Made by a program: the position numbers and the translations under genes
In this document: positions 9,151-20,554 of the stretch, in pieces
Layout: every line of letters begins with the position of its first letter
Numbering within the stretch: the first letter of the stretch is position 1
Assembly: GCA_030686995.1 (NCBI GenBank)
Contig: CM060704.1
Coordinates: 120,506,042 to 120,570,041 of the forward strand
From: Artemisia argyi
Taxonomy: Eukaryota; Streptophyta; Magnoliopsida; Asterales; Asteraceae
Direction: 5' to 3'
DNA length: 64,000 nt
Notes under the pieces: generated by a model
Databases searched by the model: none
The model's input: only the letters and a program-made list of their open reading frames with translations
What the model was told of the DNA's origin: nothing

Positions 9151-12100
9151 TGATGAGTGCTCAAACACTCATCATTTTTCGTCAAATCTGAACTGCAAAA
9201 CATACAAAAACACTCAGAAATGCATCAAAATACTAAAAATATTCCAAAATTGTGTTTTATATGTTTTAGATGCAAAATGAGTAAAAACAGATGAAAAACG
9301 TACAAAGTTTGCATAATTGGCAATTTCAGTCCCCCAACTTTCAAAAATTGGCAAAATAGTCCTTGAGTACTTATTTGGAAAGAAAAATCACCAAAGGTCC
9401 TTTTGAAATCATAAGTTGTCATATTTAGTCCTTTGGTGAAAAATTTCAAAGTTTTGAGAAATTACAAATTTAGTCCCTGGAATTTCACTTTCGGCAAATT
9501 TGGTCCTTGGTGGGAAATATTTGGAAGAAAAATCATCATTGGACTTTGGGAAATCACAAATATCAATTTTAGTCCTTGGGATGAAAGTTTGGGGAATTTA
9601 CATGTTTGGTCCCCGTAGTTTGGAAATTTTGCAAAATTGGTCCTCGGGAAATTTAAAGTTGGAAAATCTCATTTAAGGTCCTTGGATTATGAAATGTGGC
9701 AAGATTGGACCTTATGAATACTTCGGAAAGATGGCATGTTTGGTCCTCAAGATTCAAAAAATTACATTAAAGGTCCTTGTGAAATAATACCACCTAAACC
9801 AAACCGGACCCTTAATATTTAAAATAAATCCAATACCAAACCATCACAAGCCCAATCCCATTCCATTTCCCAAACCCTAGCCCAACCTTTACCCTCTGGC
9901 CCAACACACCCTACCAGCCCACTCCCCATTAAAATAAAAACCACCCCATTTTATTTCCCCCTCAGACAAAGAAGGTCAAACCTCATTCTACCTCCCCTCC
10001 ACTTGCTCTGCTACAACCTGCCATGCCCTCTCCTCCACCTTAGCAAACCCATCCCATGTTCCCCCTCCAAACACTACATTCCAAACCTCATTTATTGTCC
10101 TAAAAACCCTCCAAGAAACCTTCCTAGTTGCAAAATAATTTTTCCCGCCAAAAAGGATTGAAGGGTCAGGATCACTCCACTCATCCAATGGTCAATAATA
10201 GAAGTGGGAAAGTCAAGATAGGACCCCAGGGCTTATTTAAGTGAAGAAAAATGAAGAATGGAGTTAGTTAGTTAGCTGTAGTATAGTTTAGTTTGTAATG
10301 CCGTTTTAATGTAAGCTCTCTTTTTAGTTATTAAATCTAGTTCAAACAGATTGTAATCAATGTTTTAGTGTAATATTAAGCATATTTATTCTTGAATTTA
10401 AGTCTTGTTTTAAAAATTCAGTTTTTGCCATTTCTATCTAAATTTTCATATTTAACTCTTAAGCTGTTAAAAGTCCTTACTTGATGATCATTTGAAGTTA
10501 GTTCAGCTTAATCTTAAGCTTTTATAAGCTTTGAAAGCTTACAACTCAGTTATATTTAAAATATAAAAAATACTCAAAAAAATAGTGTAAAATAGAAAAT
10601 AAAATAAAAAAAAGAAAAAAAAAATGAAGAAGAGAAGAAAGAAGCTATGGATTGTGGATGGTTTTAAGGTTTAGAGCTCTTGGGAGCAATAAGATTATGG
10701 TTTGAGTTCTTGGTTACCCTGGTTCCAAGCTTGAGCACTTGTAAGATCCTTCATCAAAATTTTGCATAATCTGTGTTTATTGTCATTATGCTATTTTATG
10801 GTTTTTTTATTGCTTATCTCACTGCATTACAGCTTATTAGAAAGTTTTAGATTGATAGACTAGATCTTAGTTCTAGTATTACTCTGTTTCATTTGCAAAT
10901 CAAGTTTAAAGGGGTGTTTGGTTCTGTTTGGTTCAACCTGAATTGGGTGTCATTTTAGTTGTTTCCTTGCACCATCAGTTCTCTTAGGTGAATTTTGAGT
11001 TAGTTAAACCGCAATAACAAATGTTTGTTAACAACAAAGTCAAAACCACAAAAAAAATCTACCACACAGTTAACTGTGTGGTCATTGAGGGTCATCAAGC
11101 CTCATATCAGTGTAAAAATTGTTGTTTTAACATAAAATGGTTTTACTTTAGCTTATTATCATGTTCTCAGTCAATTGGAAACAACCAAAATTCAGTATAG
11201 TCAAAATTGCAAGTTCTTGTCAAAAAGTCAAATTTGGTCTTAGGCAGAATCCCAGATTTTCTAAAATATTCATGATTTTAGTGTTAGGAATTAGGACTTG
11301 ATATTTTCACAAGTTAGATTACCCCAGCTGAAATTTAGGAATCATCTTTCATTTTATTTTAGCAATTTTTCTTGTTGCTTATTTGTGCCCTCTAACAGTC
11401 CTGTAGGGCTTGAGTGTGCCCTGTGCCAAGACCCAGCCCATCAGATCGTTTTTCTATTGCTCATAACTTGTGCCCTAGTGGGCCCCACACCTTGAATCTT
11501 GGCTTATTGGAAAGCCAATAAGCCAAGCTCCAAGGTTCTTAGCTTATTTTGTGGTTTGGGACTCATTTAATAGGGCTGCACATCCATTATTCTTTGTCCC
11601 ATTTCATATGTAAGCTAAGCATTCAGGTTTTAATCCAACATTCAAGGACCTCCCCTGATCTCATCTGTGGGTCCCAGGGGTCATCCATTAGCTTTTTAGA
11701 AAGGGATTATGCTCAGCTTATTAGACTTGCCTTTACATTGGACTTCCAACACCCCTAGTGGGCCCCACAGGACTGCAAAGGTCACCCATTGGACCTGTTT
11801 GGAATTTAGTTTTAGCTCAAGTGCTTATTGCTTATTCTAGCTTAGACTCTGTGCTTATTCCTTTGGTTACTGCTCATTTCAAGTTCCCCCAGTTTCCTTT
11901 TAGCTTATTTTATCATTAGTTTGTACTGATTAGCTTAATATAAGCTTTTTCAAGTCCTACAAATCTTAATAAGCCCATTTGCTTAACTGCCAATCCATTT
12001 AGCTTCTCATCTGCTTAATTTTAAGCTTCTGGCCAAAGTGCTTTTGTTAAAGTTTGATATTTTGAGTTTATAAATAGTTTTGGAAAAGAAAAAGCCAAAA

Positions 12101-13266
12101 AAACCAAATTTAATTATAAGTGATAGTTTCTATTTAATTTTATTTATCTTTTTAATTTTCATTTTTAGATTTTCATTAAGTAACTTGCATTTTTATATTT
12201 TTCTTAATTTCCTTTTACCTTAAAGTAATTTCAGTAATTTTTTCAAATTTTAATATTGTCATTTAGTATTTATTAGATTTAATATTAGTTTAATTAATTA
12301 TTAATTAATTATCAAGTATTAAATAGCAAATTTAGTTTTTATAAAGTAAACCCTAGTTTTTTTATTTTTCCTAGCTTTTGTAAGTTATAAAATAATTTTA
12401 GGTATTTTCTTATAATTTCTACTGTTCATCTTCTAGTTTTTATAATTTAAATTGTTTAAGTAGTAATTAATTAATATATAGTTTAATAATTAGTAAAATA
12501 GTGTAAAAACATATAAAACAAACTTTTAATAATTTTTTAGGATTCCTGTGATGGTTAATTAGATTTGTAAATTTTTCTATTATTTTCTAAATCATTTTAG
12601 TATTATTAGTAATTTAAAATTAGTTAATTAGTTAAATTAAATATAATTAGTAATTAATTAATATAAAATCCACAAAAAGACAAAAAGACATATTTTTAAT
12701 TTTAAAATTTGTTTTTAATTATTTTATAATTTTAGAAATTTAATTTTCATTTTTCTAGTATTAAATAATATTATATTGTATTTAAGCTATTTAAATATTA
12801 ATAATTAGTATTAAATAGTATTTAATTAATATTAAATAATTAATTAGTGTAAAATTTTATTTTCTTTTTTTAAAAAATTTCTTTTATCTTTAGGTTTGTT
12901 AAAAAGTCATTTTCACCCCCTGTGGGTTTTCAGATTTCAATTTTCACGTTTTATTTTGTACGTTTACGTTATTTTAAATGTAAACGTACGCGCTTTTAGA
13001 TATTAAACGTTTTTAGGTATCTAACTTTTACGTAATCATCTATATAGCTTGTTTAAGCTATTTCTTTGTAGATTCCTTAGTATAACCATTCACAAACCCC
13101 TTTCTGTCCAAATTCACCCGATCACAAACCCGTTTGATAACAATTCACACGTCGTCGGGACATAACAACCTGGGGAAACACTGTATTCCACGGAGATTGA
13201 CTCTAAGGAGTTTGACTATGTTGACCATTCCTTGGTCAATATAAGTTGACTGTTTGGGGCCAATCA
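9151..13266 (+). repeat. Element C 5' LTR
   Basis: Begins TGATGAGTGCTC, ends GGCCAATCA. Matches the split 3' LTR closely. Parts: a GTCC-type degenerate repeat tract in U3 (9310-9790), a pyrimidine-rich stretch (9840-10050), an A/T-rich low-complexity stretch (12100-12880) with many TTAATTAA runs, and a conserved terminus. The only open frames are short and lack an in-frame ATG. Confidence 0.92.
9310..9790 (+). repeat. Degenerate GGTCCTT repeats in U3
   Basis: About a dozen units of 30-50 bp, each with a gtcc core (tttggtcctt, tttagtccctgg) separated by AT-rich spacers. The 3' LTR carries the same tract at 16323-16797, and H carries a related one as aaggacc at 54520-54850. This repeat style is common in plant Athila LTRs. 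Confidence 0.75.
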
Positions 13267-13271
13267 AATTT

Positions 13272-13289
13272 TGGCGCCGCTACCGGGGA
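13272..13289 (+). other. Primer-binding site of element C (tRNA-Asp type)
   Basis: TGGCGCCGCTACCGGGGA starts 5 bases after the LTR. It differs at two positions from the sequence expected to pair with tRNA-Asp, TGGCGCCGTTGCCGGGGA, used by Athila-type elements. Confidence 0.8.
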
Positions 13290-13550
13290 GGTTGTGCTCG
13301 TTATTTTAAAACGATTTGCTGATTAGTGATTTTGGAATTCACTTCTTTGTAAATTTACCATCCTTGTGTATATTATCATATAAAAACAAAACAGTTCCAG
13401 AAAACATTTTAAACAGTTTTCAACGAACATGAAGAACCCAAAAAGATTTTCTTTCTTATTTGTATATAAAATGTCTTTCCAAAAATCCAAAAATATTCAT
13501 CTTTACCCTCCTACCCTTTTGATTCTTCATTCCTTACCCTCCAAAACCTT

Positions 13551-15346
13551 TTGATTCTTTCTAAGTCTCATACACACCTTCTGATTTGTCAATGGTGTGG
13601 TAATCCTCATAATGGTGGTAATTGCCCCAGTTGTGGCATGGTAGAGTCAGGAAACGGGTCTGTCTATAACCAAGATCCCTATTCCTACCATGACACGACT
13701 GATTTATTCCATCAGCTACCACACCATGAGACTCAGCAGTTTTACTGTTGTGAGTACTGTGGTGGTTCACACTACAGTTCTGATAGTCAATCGGGAAACA
13801 CGCTTGTCTATGAGCAGTTTCCTGATAACGATTATGACTCTAGCACATACAACCCACAGCCACATCAGTTTTACTGTTGTGATTACTGTGGAGGTCCACA
13901 CTTCAGCTCCGATTGTCAAACAAGGAATCCATTTCCTTGTAACAATTGTGACACATCGTATCATTACGAACCTCCACCTCAGCCAATTCCTCAAAGTCTT
14001 CTCCTTGATCTTTTAGATTTAGTGAAAGATTTGAAAGGAATTACACATACCCCAGATAATCCAAATCAAAAATCGATGGAAGAATTGTTAGCGGAAGAAC
14101 ATGCTGCTAAAATAATTTCCCAAGATGCCTATGAAAACTCTATTAGGGAATCAATTGCAAAAGAAAAAGCAGCCATATCTAGCTCTCGATTCCGTTTCAT
14201 TCCTGATGACAGTGATGATGAAGATACACTTGATATTCTTCAATTCTATAAAGATTCATCAGATGAAATTCCATCAGTTGAGATTCCATCTCAATCTACT
14301 GTTATCAAACCCGAGGTTCCCACTCACTCTCTGAGCATGGGGGACGAGCATCTTGACACTGTTCCTGAAAAGGAATCGGACGAATTCATAAAGTCTAGTG
14401 TTGAGAACCTTGTCTCAATCCCAAGAGAGTCACAGGGAATTCTTGATCATATGTGTGATATCCCTCCTCCTTTTGTCTTCCCGACTGATCATGTTGAGAT
14501 GTTCTCCGATTCTACTGATGACAATTCATTATCTTGTGGAGACATCGTTTTTATGGAAGAATTACCTTCTAAGCATGTAGCTTAGAAGAAGAGAATGATG
14601 AGATTGACACTGAAATCAAGGATGAAGCACTTCATGCAACATTATTGAATGTCGATCTCCTCATTTCTAAAATCGAGGTTTTCAAAGAGAAACCTATGTC
14701 ATCTCCTATCCCAATTAAGGATAGTGACATTTTCTCCGATGATCCTATTCCGGAGTTTGAAGCCTTTACTTTTGATCATATGGGAGAGAAGATAAGTGGC
14801 AGTACCACTTCCCATTCTCAAATTTCTCTCCCCGAATATGATTCATTCACCTTTGAGGAGTTCTCCGGTGAACTCACTCATATCATATCTCCACCGGAGT
14901 ATGATAACTTTTACTTTGATCTAGACAAAGATAATCCTTGTGTTCCGGAGGGAAATATTCTCAACCGTGAGAATTTGCTTGATATCAAAACCCCAACCCT
15001 CCCTCCCATAATATGTCTAGATCATATGAGCTTTACTGATGAGATTCATGATATACCAATCATGTGTTCTCTTTCTGATGATGATGAGTCAATCTTGATT
15101 GTCATCATGATCTTCCTCCCATTCTTCACCTACCGGGTGACTTCTCCTGTTCTTCATTCCTTCGGGAATGAAGACATTATCTTTGACCCCGGCATCACCG
15201 CTTATAGTTTATACTATTTACAGCCAGGGTCCGTATATCTCATCGGTGTGGAACTTTCACGTGCTTCAAATGTTTGTCCAAACATCTTGAATGAAAGTCC
15301 GATGGAGATTGTCCCTTCCACATCATGCTTCCCCAAGAACAAATGA
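13551..15346 (+). pseudogene. Zinc-knuckle acidic ORF of element C, frameshifted
   Basis: Two frames (13551-14585 and about 14578-15346) join if one frameshift near 14575-14585 is discounted, giving roughly 595 codons. The start is unclear: the open stretch has no ATG before 13638. Near residues 13-25 is CQWCGNPHNGGNC, followed by CCEYCGGSHYSSDS (last Cys lost) and CCDYCGGPHFSSDC. These are CX2CX3HX4C knuckles like the single CVTCGGPHAYYNC in the Gag of element H. The rest is acidic and serine-rich (DDSDDED, DDDES). The final codons, FPKNK-stop, resemble the end of the H integrase, FPKDN-stop. I recall similar ORFs in Asteraceae genome annotations, with no known function. Likely a nucleocapsid-derived protein; inference. 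Confidence 0.65.
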
Positions 15347-15355
15347 ATTCGGGGT

Positions 15356-15416
15356 CGAGTCAAGCTAGCGACTTGGTAAACAAAAACAGTAGCATGCTTA
15401 TAGGGTTTTCACCCTA
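15356..15416 (+). other. Post-stop stem-loop pair of element C
   Basis: Nine bases after the stop: CGAGTC-AAGCTAGC-GACTTG (one G-U pair). Then TAGGGT-TTTC-ACCCTA (15401-15416), followed by agtgtgggggagtgcc. Element H has the same pair with compensatory changes in the second stem. Confidence 0.75.
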
Positions 15417-15537
15417 AGTGTGGGGGAGTGCCCCTACTGTGGTTACAAATAAAGTGAAAAAACAAAAATGATGTTTCCACATTTAGCTTGTAATGTTGCC
15501 CTTTTACGTTCAAAGAGTCGGCATAATAGCCGGGCCT

Positions 15538-15594
15538 TTGAATATTGAGGACAATATTCAATTCTAAGTGTGGGGGGGGGGGGGGGGGTGGGGT
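15538..15594 (+). other. Stem-loop plus G-run of element C
   Basis: TTGAATATTG-AGGA-CAATATTCAA is a perfect 10-bp stem, followed by ttctaagtgt and a run of 17-18 G broken by one T. The stem differs from that of E and F by a paired C-G to T-A change. The exact length of the G-run may be a sequencing uncertainty. Confidence 0.75.
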
Positions 15595-15699
15595 ATTCTT
15601 GCGAATTTTATCACATTTTACTATCTAGTACCCCCGTTTTCGCCAAAAATTTAAAAAAAAAATTTCACTTGAGTTTCAAAATTTTTGTGGTTATCAGTC

Positions 15700-16110
15700 C
15701 GCCATGTCTAAACGACAAAAGGATTGGTTAATCCAGGAGCAAACGGCTCTTGGTAAAGATATATCAAATCCGTTGACGGCTTACAATTTGCCTAAAATTG
15801 TATGGTATTTCAACTCGCCATATCTTAAAAAGTGAAAGAGTTAGCTAGCCCGCAAGATTATGGCTTGTGGTAAAGGCAGTGGAAAAACCATAATTGGTAA
15901 TCAACTCACCAAGATTTCGACTATGTCCATCAAGAGTTGGCTAGTACAGGAGCAAATGGCTTCTGGTAAAGATAAATCAAATCCGTTTACAGCTGGTGGT
16001 TTGCTCAAAATCACATGGTTATCAGTGTACCATGGTTCTTACTTGAACTGAAACATTTGGCTACTCCAAAAGTAATGGCTTTTGGTAAAGAGATTCAAAT
16101 CCATTAAGTT
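15700..16110 (+). repeat. Degenerate tandem repeats before the PPT of element C
   Basis: Four to five units of about 100 bp share 'ttggctagtccaggagcaaa' and 'ggcttctggtaaag' phrases. Element H has the matching block in the opposite orientation at 55020-55460, with clear base-level similarity. Short open frames inside (for example 15860-16051) are not supported as genes. Confidence 0.75.
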
Positions 16111-16143
16111 TTCTCAAAAGATTGCTAGGGACTAGCAATAGTT

Positions 16144-16156
16144 TAGTGTGGGGGAT
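16144..16156 (+). other. Polypurine tract of element C
   Basis: TAGTGTGGGGGAT abuts the TGATGAG of the 3' LTR. The identical tract precedes the 3' LTR of H (54998-55010, minus strand). Confidence 0.85.
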
Positions 16157-18864
16157 TGATGAGTGCTCAAACACTCATCATTTTTGGTCAAATCTGAACT
16201 GCAAAACATACAAAAATACTCAGAAATGCATCAAAATACAAAAAATATTCCAAAATTGTGTTTTATATGTTTTAGATGCAAAATGAGTAAAAATAGATGA
16301 AAAACGTACAAAGTTTGCATAATTGGCAGTTTCAGTCCCCCAACTTTCAAAAATTGGCAAAAATAGTCCCTGAGTACTTATTTGGAAAGAAAAATCACCA
16401 AAGGTCCTTTTGAAATCATAAGTTGTCATATTTGGTCCTTTGGTGAAAAATTTCAAAGTTTTGAGAAATTACAAATTTAGTCCCTGGAATTTCACTTTTG
16501 GTAAATTTGGTCCTTGGTGGGAAATATTTGAAAGAAAAATCATCATTGGACTTTGAGAAATCACAAATATCAATTTTAGTCCTTGGGATGAAGGTTTGGG
16601 GAATTTACATGTTTTGTCCCCATAGTTTGGAAATTTTGCAAAATTGGTCCCCGGGAAATTTAAAGTTGGAAAATCTCATTTAAGGTCCTTGGATTATGAA
16701 ATGTGGCAAGATTGGACCTTATGAATACTTTGGAAAGATGGCATGTTTGGTGCTCAAGATTCAGAAAATTACATTAAAGGTCCTTGTGAAATAATATCTC
16801 CTAAACCAAACCGGACCCTTAATATTTAAAATAAATCCAATACCAAACCATCACAAGCCCAATCCCATTCCATTTCCCAAACCCTAGCCCAACCTTTACC
16901 CTCTGGCCCAACACACCCTACAGCCCACTCCCCATTAAAATAAAAACCACCCCGTTTTATTTCCCCCTCAATCAAAGAAGGTCAAACCTCCTTCTATCTC
17001 CCCTCCACTTGCTCTGCTACAACCTGCCATGCCCTCTCCTCCACCTCAGCAAACTCATCCCATGTTCCCCCTCCAAACACTACATTCCAAACCTCATTTA
17101 TTGTCCTAAAAACCCTCCATGAAACCTTCCCAGTTGCAAAATAATTTTTCCCGCCAAAAAGGATTGAAGGGTCAGGATCACTCCACTCATCCAATGGTCA
17201 ATAATAGGAGTGGGAAAGTCAAGATAGGACCCCAGGGCTTATTTAAGTGAAGAAAAATGAAGAATGGAGTTAGTTAGTTATCTGTAGTATAGTTTAGTTT
17301 GTAATGTCGTTTTAATGTAACCTCTCTTTTTAGTTATTAAATCTAGTTCAAACAGATTGTAATCAATGTTTTAGTGTAATATTAAGCTTATTTATTCTTG
17401 AATTTAAGTCTTGTTTTAAAAATTCAGTTTTTGCCATTTCTATCTAAATTTTCATATTTAACTCTTAAGCTGTTAAAAGTCCTTATTTGATGATCATTTG
17501 AAGTTAGTTCAGCTTAATCGTAAGCTTTTATAAGCTTTGAAAGCTTACAACTCAGTTATATTTAAAATATCAAAAATACTCAAAAAAATAGTGTAAAATA
17601 GAAAATAAAATAAAAATAAGAAAGAAAAAAGGAAGAAGAGAAGAAAGAAGCTGTGGATTGTGGATGGTTTTAAGGTTTAGAGCTCTTGGGAGCAATAAGA
17701 TTATGGTTTGAGTTCTTGGTTACCCTGGTTCCAAGCTTGAGCACCTGTAAAATCCTTCATCAAAATTTTGCATAATCTGTGTTTATTGTCATTGTGCTAT
17801 TTTATGGTTTTTTATTGCTTATCTCACTGCATTACAGCTTATTAGAAAGTTTTAGATTGATAGACCAGATCTTAGTTCTAGTATTACTTAGTTTCATTTG
17901 CAAATCAAGTTTAAAGGGGTGTTTGGTTCTGTTTGGTTCAACCTGAATTGGGTGTCATTTTACTTGTTTCCTTGCACCATCAGTTCTCTTAGGTGAATTT
18001 TGAGTTAGTTAAACCTCAATAACAAATGTTTGTTAACAACAAAGTCAAAACCACAAAAAAAATCAACCACACAGTTAACTGTGTGGTCATTGAGGGTCAT
18101 CAAGCCTCATATCAGTGTAAAAATTGTTGTTTTAACATAAAATGGTTTTACTTTAGCTTATTATCATGTTCTCGGTCAATTGGAAACAACCAAAATTCAG
18201 TTTAGTCAAAATTGCAAGTTTTTGTCAAAAAGTCAAATTTGGTCTTAGGCAGAATCCCAGATTTTCTAAGAATATTCATGATTTTAGTGTTAGGAATTAG
18301 GACTTGATATTTTCACAAGTTAGATTACCCCAGCTGAACTTTAGGAATCATCTTTCATTTTATTTTTAGCAAATTTTCTTGTTGCTTATTTGTGCCCTCA
18401 AACAGACCTGCAGGGCTTGAGTGTGCCCTGTGCCAAGATCCAGCCCATCAGACCCTTTTTCTATTGCTCATAACTTGTGCCCTAGTGGGCCCCACACCTT
18501 GAATCTTGGCTTATTGGAAAGCTAATAAGCCAAGCTCCAAGGTTCTAAGCTTATTTTGTGGTTTGTGACTCATTTAATAGGGCTGCACATCCATTCTTCT
18601 TTGTCCCATTTCAGATGTAAGCTGAGCATTGAGGTTTTAATCCAACATTCTAGGCCCTCCCCTGATCTCATCTGTGGGTCCCAGGGGTCATCCATTAGCT
18701 TTTTAGAAAGGACTTATGCTCAGCTTATTGGACTTGCCTTTACATTGGACTTCCAACACCCCTAGTGGGCCCCACAGGACTGCAAAGGTCACCCATTGGA
18801 CCTGTTTGGAATTCAGTTTTAGCCCAAGTGCAATTGCTTATTCTAGCTTAGACTCTGTGCTTAT
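16157..18864 (+). repeat. Element C 3' LTR, first part
   Basis: 2,708 bp matching the first part of 9151-13266, up to the insertion point of element B at 'ctctgtgcttat'. The remainder is at 27154-28563. Confidence 0.92.
18860..18864. repeat. Target-site duplication of element B (left)
   Basis: CTTAT, repeated at 27149-27153. The uninterrupted sequence 'gtgcttattcctttgg' exists in the 5' LTR near 11850, which confirms the empty site. Confidence 0.95.
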
Positions 18865-19264
18865 TGTTGATATAAATAATGCCTAAAAACATTATTAACA
18901 TCTATCGATATCTCTATGTTTTGATAATCACAAAACGTAAACTCATTGAACTACAAATTATGACGTAAACAAGTATTTAGTCGTAAATATTTGCTTTAGC
19001 ATCCATATCACTTAAGGTATGAATAAACAAAGTGTCTAATGCATTTTATGATCAAAGGAATTTTTATTTTTACAAACCTTACATTTTATTAAAGTGGGAC
19101 AAATATTTTTAAACTTATACAAAACAATTTTGTATTTATAAGAAATGATTTATTCAAAATAAATAGTTTGAATTCAAATTTCAACCCAAAAAACGGCTAC
19201 ATTCTTCAGGAAAAACCTCCCCCACAAAAAGACAAAAAATCTGAAGAAAAAATATATTTTTTTA

Positions 19265-19340
19265 GGCGGCCCCCTTAATTATACTAGGCCGGTCCCCTTA
19301 ATTATTAAGGGGACCGGCACCCAATTAAGGGGACCGGCCA
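19265..19340. repeat. Four-arm GGTCCCCTTAA inverted repeat (B LTR)
   Basis: The inner pair is a perfect palindrome with 15-bp arms (GCCGGTCCCCTTAAT) and a 1-base centre at 19288-19318. The outer arms are ggcggcccccttaatt (19265) and aattaaggggaccggcc (19323). It ends about 26 bp before the TATA box. Copies: 25888-25965 in the 3' LTR and an internal version at 23772-23868. Confidence 0.85.
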
Positions 19341-19365
19341 CGCTCCCAAACAGTATTTTTCCCCT

Positions 19366-19373
19366 TATAAATA
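19366..19373 (+). promoter_or_regulatory. TATA box of element B LTR
   Basis: TATAAATA after ttccccttа-like context, directly downstream of the palindromic array. A U3 promoter position fits. Confidence 0.75.
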
Positions 19374-19659
19374 CTGGTTCATTTCACAGATTTTTCTCAC
19401 CTTTTGCACCCCAAAAATTTCTGTTCTAGATCTCATTTCTATTCTCTAAAATCCTTTGATCATACATACATAAATCTTTGTTTCAAAGTGATCCAAACCT
19501 CTACCTTTCAAGTGCAAGAGAAGAATACTTCAATCCTTCAAGAGAAGAAGTATTACAACTTGTTGTGACCTCCACATTCAAGTTGTTAGAGCATCATCCA
19601 TTATATCTATTTCTTTGTGTAACTAGTTGTGAATATTTGATAGAAGATAGATTAGCAAG

Positions 19660-19860
19660 GTGTGTAGATAGAGTGAGTGTGTAGTAGATAGTTGTGAAGT
19701 AGAGAAGTTGGGAAGTAGATAGTTGTGAAGAAGATTGTTGTGAAGTAGATAGTTGTGAAGATAGATACGTGTGAAGAAGTAGTGTTGTGATTAAGTAGTG
19801 ACTAGGTGTGAAGAAGTTGTGTAGAAGGTGTGAATAAGTTGTGACGAAGTTGTGGTGTGT
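19660..19860 (+). repeat. GTGAAG-rich degenerate repeats (B LTR)
   Basis: Repeats of agtagatagttgtgaag and gtgtgaagaagt. In the 3' LTR one 37-38 bp unit near 26390-26470 is duplicated, which explains most of the LTR length difference. Confidence 0.75.
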
Positions 19861-19869
19861 ATATTGGTG

Positions 19870-20007
19870 TGTATGGTTTTCTCCGCCATAAGGGAGCTTG
19901 TTGACATAGTGAAGAAAACTCTCGAGTAGGTGACTCGAGGAGTAGAATAGGGCAAGGAAGGTGTCCTTGTAGCCGAACCACTATAAATCCTTTGTCTCGC
20001 GGTTAGA
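19870..20007 (+). other. Conserved U5 block of element B
   Basis: Matches 2862-2990 of element A. Contains an inverted repeat ACTCTCGAG / CTCGAGGAGT (19918-19943) and the phrase gccgaaccactataaatc typical of Sirevirus LTRs as I recall them. Confidence 0.7.
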
Positions 20008-20489
20008 TCTTTCCATATCTTACTTATTATCTTGCTTACATCGTTATTACTTTTGTTGACGTAGACGTATATATATATTTGCTCATATAATGCTAGTATT
20101 GATTTTACTTAAAGATCAAACGAAAGTTTCATTCACAAAACAAAGTTTTTACAATCAAACTAAAAAGGTAACATACATATAATTGATCATTTCGATCAAG
20201 TAAAGTTTTCATACAAAATATAACTAAGGATTATAAAATAAACGATTACTTACTTATCTCTCGTATATAGCTATAATTGTTTATATTGTGCATGTGTTGA
20301 TTTCACATACTTAGCTTATATTATTATTGTTCATACTTAGATATAGTTGTTCATATTGTTCAAGATTTGAGTTCACATAAGATTGAATCAAAGTTTTAAA
20401 AGCAAACAAGGTTTTAAAACTAAACTAAGTTTTCATAATAAAATTAAAAAGACGTAAAACTATTCAACCCCCTTCTAGTTTTCCACAAT

Positions 20490-20502
20490 TGGCATCAGAG
20501 CT
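20490..20502 (+). other. Primer-binding site of element B (initiator tRNA-Met)
   Basis: TGGCATCAGAGCT, 2 bases after the LTR. One base differs from the usual TGGTATCAGAGC. Confidence 0.85.
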
Positions 20503-20554
20503 ACATTAAACAAGATTTTTAAAATATACTGTATTTTAAAACTTGTATCGGTCT

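Larger units (their letters stand above)
18865..20487 (+). repeat. Element B 5' LTR
   Basis: TGTTGATAT...TTCCACA, 1,623 bp. Contains the palindromic GGTCCCC array, a TATA box, GTGAAG-rich repeats and the U5 block shared with A. Confidence 0.93.

Noticed and set aside
9310..9790. Regular GTCC-centred repeats resembling a CRISPR-like array
   Set aside because: Units and spacers vary in length, repeats are degenerate, the setting is a plant LTR and no cas genes exist.
9988..10188. Minus-strand open frame in both C LTRs (also 16994-17194) with amino-acid resemblance to a plus-strand frame in the H LTR (54125-54355)
   Set aside because: All lie antisense to their element and the resemblance follows from DNA homology of the LTRs. 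The C frame has no ATG, and the H frame lacks one over most of its length. No evidence of translation.
15571..15594. Long G-run as a possible G-quadruplex
   Set aside because: Could form one, but a single homopolymer is more simply an expanded purine tract and its length may be a sequencing artefact.
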